Shown: in pieces, positions 61,478 through 64,000 of the stretch | How the letters are laid out: the number at the start of each line of letters is the position of its first letter | How positions within the stretch are numbered: position 1 is the first letter of the stretch | Source: an uncultured Flavobacteriaceae bacterium | Lineage (GTDB): Bacteria > Bacteroidota > Bacteroidia > Flavobacteriales > Flavobacteriaceae | DNA: 64,000 nucleotides | NCBI GenBank assembly: GCA_905479625.1 | Contig: CAJQNF010000045.1 | Span: forward strand, 26,143-90,142 | Reading direction: 5' to 3' | Notes under the pieces: model-generated | What the model saw: only the letters and a program-made list of their open reading frames with translations | What the model was told of the DNA's origin: nothing | The model's database searches: none | Program-made: the position numbers and the translations under genes

Positions 61478-61933
61478 ATGGAAAAACTATTTGAAACGGC
61501 TCTATTTACAAGAGTGTCATTGCTAAACATTTTAGAATCAAAGTCATACGAGAAACTTGTTGATATACCTGAAAATTTTAAAAACTCAATTTTCTGGAAT
61601 ATTGCGCACTTATTAGTTACACAACAACTTCTTTGTTATAAATTGTCAGGTCTTGAAATCAAAATCGACCAGGATTTGGTTAGCAAATACGGGAAAGGGG
61701 CCACAGCCATTGCGGAAGTTGAGCCTTCGGATATACAGTATGTGAAAGATAATTTGGTATCTGCCATGGCTCAAACTAAAGAAGACTTTAACGACGGTCT
61801 TTTTGAAAATTTTACACCTTACATGACGAGTACTGGAATAGAATTAAAGAGTGTTGAAGATGCAATTAGTTTTAGTACGTTCCACGATGGAATTCACCTG
61901 GGAATCGTACTTTCATTAATGAAAATCGTTTAA
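61478..61933 (+). CDS. DinB family protein
   Basis: This 151-residue four-helix bundle of the DinB/YfiT-like superfamily has candidate metal-ligand histidines in FWNIAHLLVTQQL (first) and FSTFHDGIHLGIV (pair). Members include metal-dependent thiol transferases that use mycothiol or bacillithiol, and DNA-damage-induced proteins of unknown role. No regulatory site for damage induction is visible. The next gene (transsulfuration enzyme) starts 10 bp downstream, so the two are likely cotranscribed; a thiol-related role would fit that partner. Confidence 0.85.
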   Translation: MEKLFETALFTRVSLLNILESKSYEKLVDIPENFKNSIFWNIAHLLVTQQLLCYKLSGLEIKIDQDLVSKYGKGATAIAEVEPSDIQYVKDNLVSAMAQTKEDFNDGLFENFTPYMTSTGIELKSVEDAISFSTFHDGIHLGIVLSLMKIV

Positions 61934-61943
61934 TTTATAGCTT

Positions 61944-63089
61944 GTGGAATTTAATACTAAAGTGATTCATGGGGGGCAAAAGCACGATCCAAGTACAGGA
62001 GCCGTGATGCCTCCAATATATCAGACTTCAACTTATGCGCAGGTTTCCCCTGGAGATCACAAAGGATATGAATATTCGAGAACAGGAAACCCCACAAGAA
62101 CAGCCTTAGAAAACTCGTTAGCGAGCATAGAAAACGGGAATTATGGTCTGGCATTTGCTTCAGGTTTGGCTTCTATTGATGCTATCATGAAACTATTACA
62201 GCCCGGAGATGAGGTCATTTCAACAAACGATCTATACGGAGGGACTTTTAGACTGTTCTCGTCCATATTTAAGAAATTTGGAATCAAATTTCATTTTGTT
62301 AAGATGGACAATATTGATAATATAGAAAAATGTATTAACGATAAAACAAAAATAATCTGGGTTGAATCTCCAACCAATCCTATGATGGGCATCATTGACA
62401 TTAGAAAATGCGCAGCGCTTTCAAGTAATAAAAATATATTATTAGTAGTTGACAATACTTTTGCTACACCTTATTTACAAAAGCCATTAGATCTTGGTGC
62501 AGATGTCGTAATGCATTCGGCAACTAAGTATTTAGGTGGCCATTCTGATGTGGTTATGGGCGCATTGGTCGTTAAAAATAAAGAACTCTCAGAAAAGTTA
62601 TATTTTATTCAAAATGCAAGTGGTGCTGTGTGTGGACCAATGGATAGTTTTTTGGTCTTAAGAGGCATAAAAACCCTCCATGTTAGAATGCAGCGACATT
62701 GTGAAAATGGATCGGCTGTAGCCCATTATTTAAAGTCACACCCTAAAGTAGGCAAGGTTTATTGGCCAGGTTTTGAAGAACATCCTAATCATGACATCGC
62801 AAAATCTCAAATGAAAGACTTTGGAGGAATGTTGTCATTTAGTCTTAAAGGGGATAAATATAAGGATGCGATCAAAATACTTGAGAATCTTAAAGTATTT
62901 ACGCTTGCAGAATCGTTAGGAGGTGTGGAATCATTGAGTGGCCATCCTTCAAGTATGACACATGCTTCAATACCAAAAGAGGAAAGAGAAAAAACTGGAG
63001 TAATAGATTCTTTAATCAGGCTAAGTGTTGGAATAGAAGCTGAATCTGATCTTATTGCAGATCTGAAAAATGCCTTGCAGTTGGTTTAG
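61944..63089 (+). CDS. cystathionine gamma-synthase/lyase family PLP enzyme
   Basis: This 381-residue transsulfuration enzyme starts at a GTG (61944, MEFNTKVIHGGQKHDPSTGA). PIYQTSTYAQ and YEYSRTGNPTRTALE are the N-terminal motifs, the PLP-binding Lys lies in MHSATKYLGGHSDVVMG (about residues 190-206), and SLGGVESLSGHPSSMTH is the C-terminal signature. It could act as cystathionine gamma-synthase (methionine synthesis) or gamma-lyase (cysteine synthesis); sequence alone does not settle this. It ends overlapping the convergent THC0290_0291 gene by 4 bp, with no terminator between them. Confidence 0.93.
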   Translation: MEFNTKVIHGGQKHDPSTGAVMPPIYQTSTYAQVSPGDHKGYEYSRTGNPTRTALENSLASIENGNYGLAFASGLASIDAIMKLLQPGDEVISTNDLYGGTFRLFSSIFKKFGIKFHFVKMDNIDNIEKCINDKTKIIWVESPTNPMMGIIDIRKCAALSSNKNILLVVDNTFATPYLQKPLDLGADVVMHSATKYLGGHSDVVMGALVVKNKELSEKLYFIQNASGAVCGPMDSFLVLRGIKTLHVRMQRHCENGSAVAHYLKSHPKVGKVYWPGFEEHPNHDIAKSQMKDFGGMLSFSLKGDKYKDAIKILENLKVFTLAESLGGVESLSGHPSSMTHASIPKEEREKTGVIDSLIRLSVGIEAESDLIADLKNALQLV

Positions 63090-63865
63090 TTTTTACCGAA
63101 AACGTAAATAACACCTGCAGTAAAGAAGACCATAGAGTCATTACTTTTATTAGCAGGATCGTCCGCTGCATTTAAACCTTCTACCACATCAGAAAAATAA
63201 TATTGGTATCTGCCTTCCAAACTAAAATCGACCTGATCTAGGCCAAAGCGGACACCAGCACCTGCTGAGGCAGAAAATATGTTTTCTGCATCAAGAAAAA
63301 CAGCATCTTCCTGCCATTTATCGATTAATTCAGTATAAGGCTCTTCTTTTCCTTTTAAAGAGACATCATCTACAAGGATATCTGGTTGTGAATAACTATA
63401 ATGAACACCAATTGTAACAAATGGATTAATAGATCCAGAACTTTTATAAAAAGAAGCATAATCTTCTAGTTCAAGTATATAATATTCTAAATTTAAGCCG
63501 GCATTATAAAGCTTTATCTGCGCCTTCATTGCGTCAAGCTTTACTGAAGTTCCAGAAGGTTCAAAGCCCACATTAGTATTATTCATATAAGATAACTCAG
63601 CTTTTAGCTTAAAGTGTTCACTGAAAAAAGAGGAACCACTACGCCAATTGTACTGACTTCCGAAAAATTTTAAATAATAGGAAATTCCAAATGCCAGGGT
63701 AGCTTGGTTTTGTGCAGCAAATTCTGAACTTAAACCCATATCAGTTTGAAACATCGCGGGACCGAAAAATACACCTACTTCACTACTGAAACTTGTTTGA
63801 GCTTTAGCATTAGTGAAAAAGAAGAAAAGTATGAATACACAAAGTTTAGGTAAAAGTTTCTTCAT
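63086..63865 (-). CDS. THC0290_0291 family outer-membrane beta-barrel-like protein
   Basis: This 259-residue exported protein has signal peptide MKKLLPKLCVFILFFFFTNAKA. The remainder alternates short hydrophobic strands and polar turns (FGISYYLKFFG, FKLKAELSYM, PFVTIGVHYSYSQPD, FSLEGRYQYYFSD) and ends with VIYVFGKN, as expected for a small beta-barrel. It resembles the PGAP family THC0290_0291, found in flavobacteria without known function. It has a promoter 33 bp upstream and is convergent with the transsulfuration gene. Confidence 0.75.
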   Translation of the reverse strand: MKKLLPKLCVFILFFFFTNAKAQTSFSSEVGVFFGPAMFQTDMGLSSEFAAQNQATLAFGISYYLKFFGSQYNWRSGSSFFSEHFKLKAELSYMNNTNVGFEPSGTSVKLDAMKAQIKLYNAGLNLEYYILELEDYASFYKSSGSINPFVTIGVHYSYSQPDILVDDVSLKGKEEPYTELIDKWQEDAVFLDAENIFSASAGAGVRFGLDQVDFSLEGRYQYYFSDVVEGLNAADDPANKSNDSMVFFTAGVIYVFGKN

Positions 63866-63897
63866 GGTTTAGTTAAAATTTAAGGTACTATTTAGCA

Positions 63898-63905
63898 CAA
63901 ATATA
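63898..63905 (-). promoter_or_regulatory. -7 box of the beta-barrel protein gene
   Basis: The minus strand reads TATATTTG, a full match to TAnnTTTG, 33 bp upstream of the ATG at 63865. The last 95 bases of the window hold no gene that I can see. Confidence 0.6.
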
Positions 63906-64000
63906 AAAAAGAAATCTCTTAATTCTTTCTTTTCAAAACAAAAAACTCAAAATATTAATATTTATTGTTGTAATAATTCAATATTTGGGTCCCAAAAAAT

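Noticed and set aside
1-64000. Mobile elements, prophage or genomic island
   Set aside because: I saw no transposase, integrase, tRNA-associated repeat or long terminal inverted repeats; gene content is mostly core flavobacterial.

Overview
This AT-rich window reads as chromosomal DNA of a member of the Flavobacteriaceae (phylum Bacteroidota). The evidence is the Bacteroidota promoter -7 box (TAnnTTTG) upstream of many genes, type IX secretion protein PorZ, TonB receptors with carboxypeptidase-regulatory N-domains, class II HMG-CoA reductase (mevalonate pathway), DUF6909, THC0290_0291 and GH3 family proteins, and paired POT peptide transporters. About 51 protein genes fill the window. I found no rRNA, tRNA, CRISPR array, transposase or prophage, and no gene-free stretch longer than 300 bases.

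Region by region. 0-3.2 kb: ybeY (5' end cut by the window), mnmG and a methyltransferase, with a perfect ParB site (parS) before mnmG and a 15/16 copy inside the methyltransferase, which suggests the origin-proximal part of the chromosome. 3.4-13.2 kb: cell envelope (OmpH/Skp-like lipoprotein, a PD40-OmpA protein with a long C-terminal extension, DoxX-like protein, porZ, recO, TonB receptor). 13.2-17 kb: O-methyltransferase, a lipoprotein of the ADP-ribosylglycohydrolase fold, and a berberine-bridge type FAD oxidase. 17.1-21.1 kb: a minus-strand cassette of lipoprotein, GT39 glycosyltransferase, extended SDR and steroid 5-alpha-reductase family protein. 21.2-26.8 kb: HAD phosphatase, lpxD, GNAT, Old Yellow Enzyme, secreted protein and glutaryl-CoA dehydrogenase. 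26.9-33.4 kb: rnpA, S41 protease, DUF6909, purD, a GT-B glycosyltransferase and a MORN-repeat protein.

33.5-39.8 kb: a PhoR/PhoB-like two-component system divergent from a Cys-repeat lipoprotein and a large TonB receptor. Two intergenic regions here carry direct repeats related to TTAACA at exact 11-bp spacing, like PhoP/PhoB boxes, so this looks like a self-contained, probably phosphate-responsive, regulon. 39.9-48 kb: an ABC-F ATPase, a thioredoxin-like protein, and a dipeptidyl-peptidase plus two POT transporters that together form a peptide-scavenging unit. 48.2-56.3 kb: HMG-CoA reductase, Mn-type SOD, EamA transporter, yicC-gmk-nadD, M23 peptidase, GH3 protein and MOSC protein. 56.3-63.9 kb: mscL, alr-tdk, an acidic unknown, an AsmA-like protein, an ArsC/Spx-like protein, DinB, a transsulfuration enzyme and an outer-membrane beta-barrel protein.

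Several starts in the supplied ORF track are TTG codons that sit in a promoter -7 box or lie upstream of the real start. I moved these to the downstream ATG and say so in each entry. Function calls rest on motifs recognised by eye; no database search was possible.
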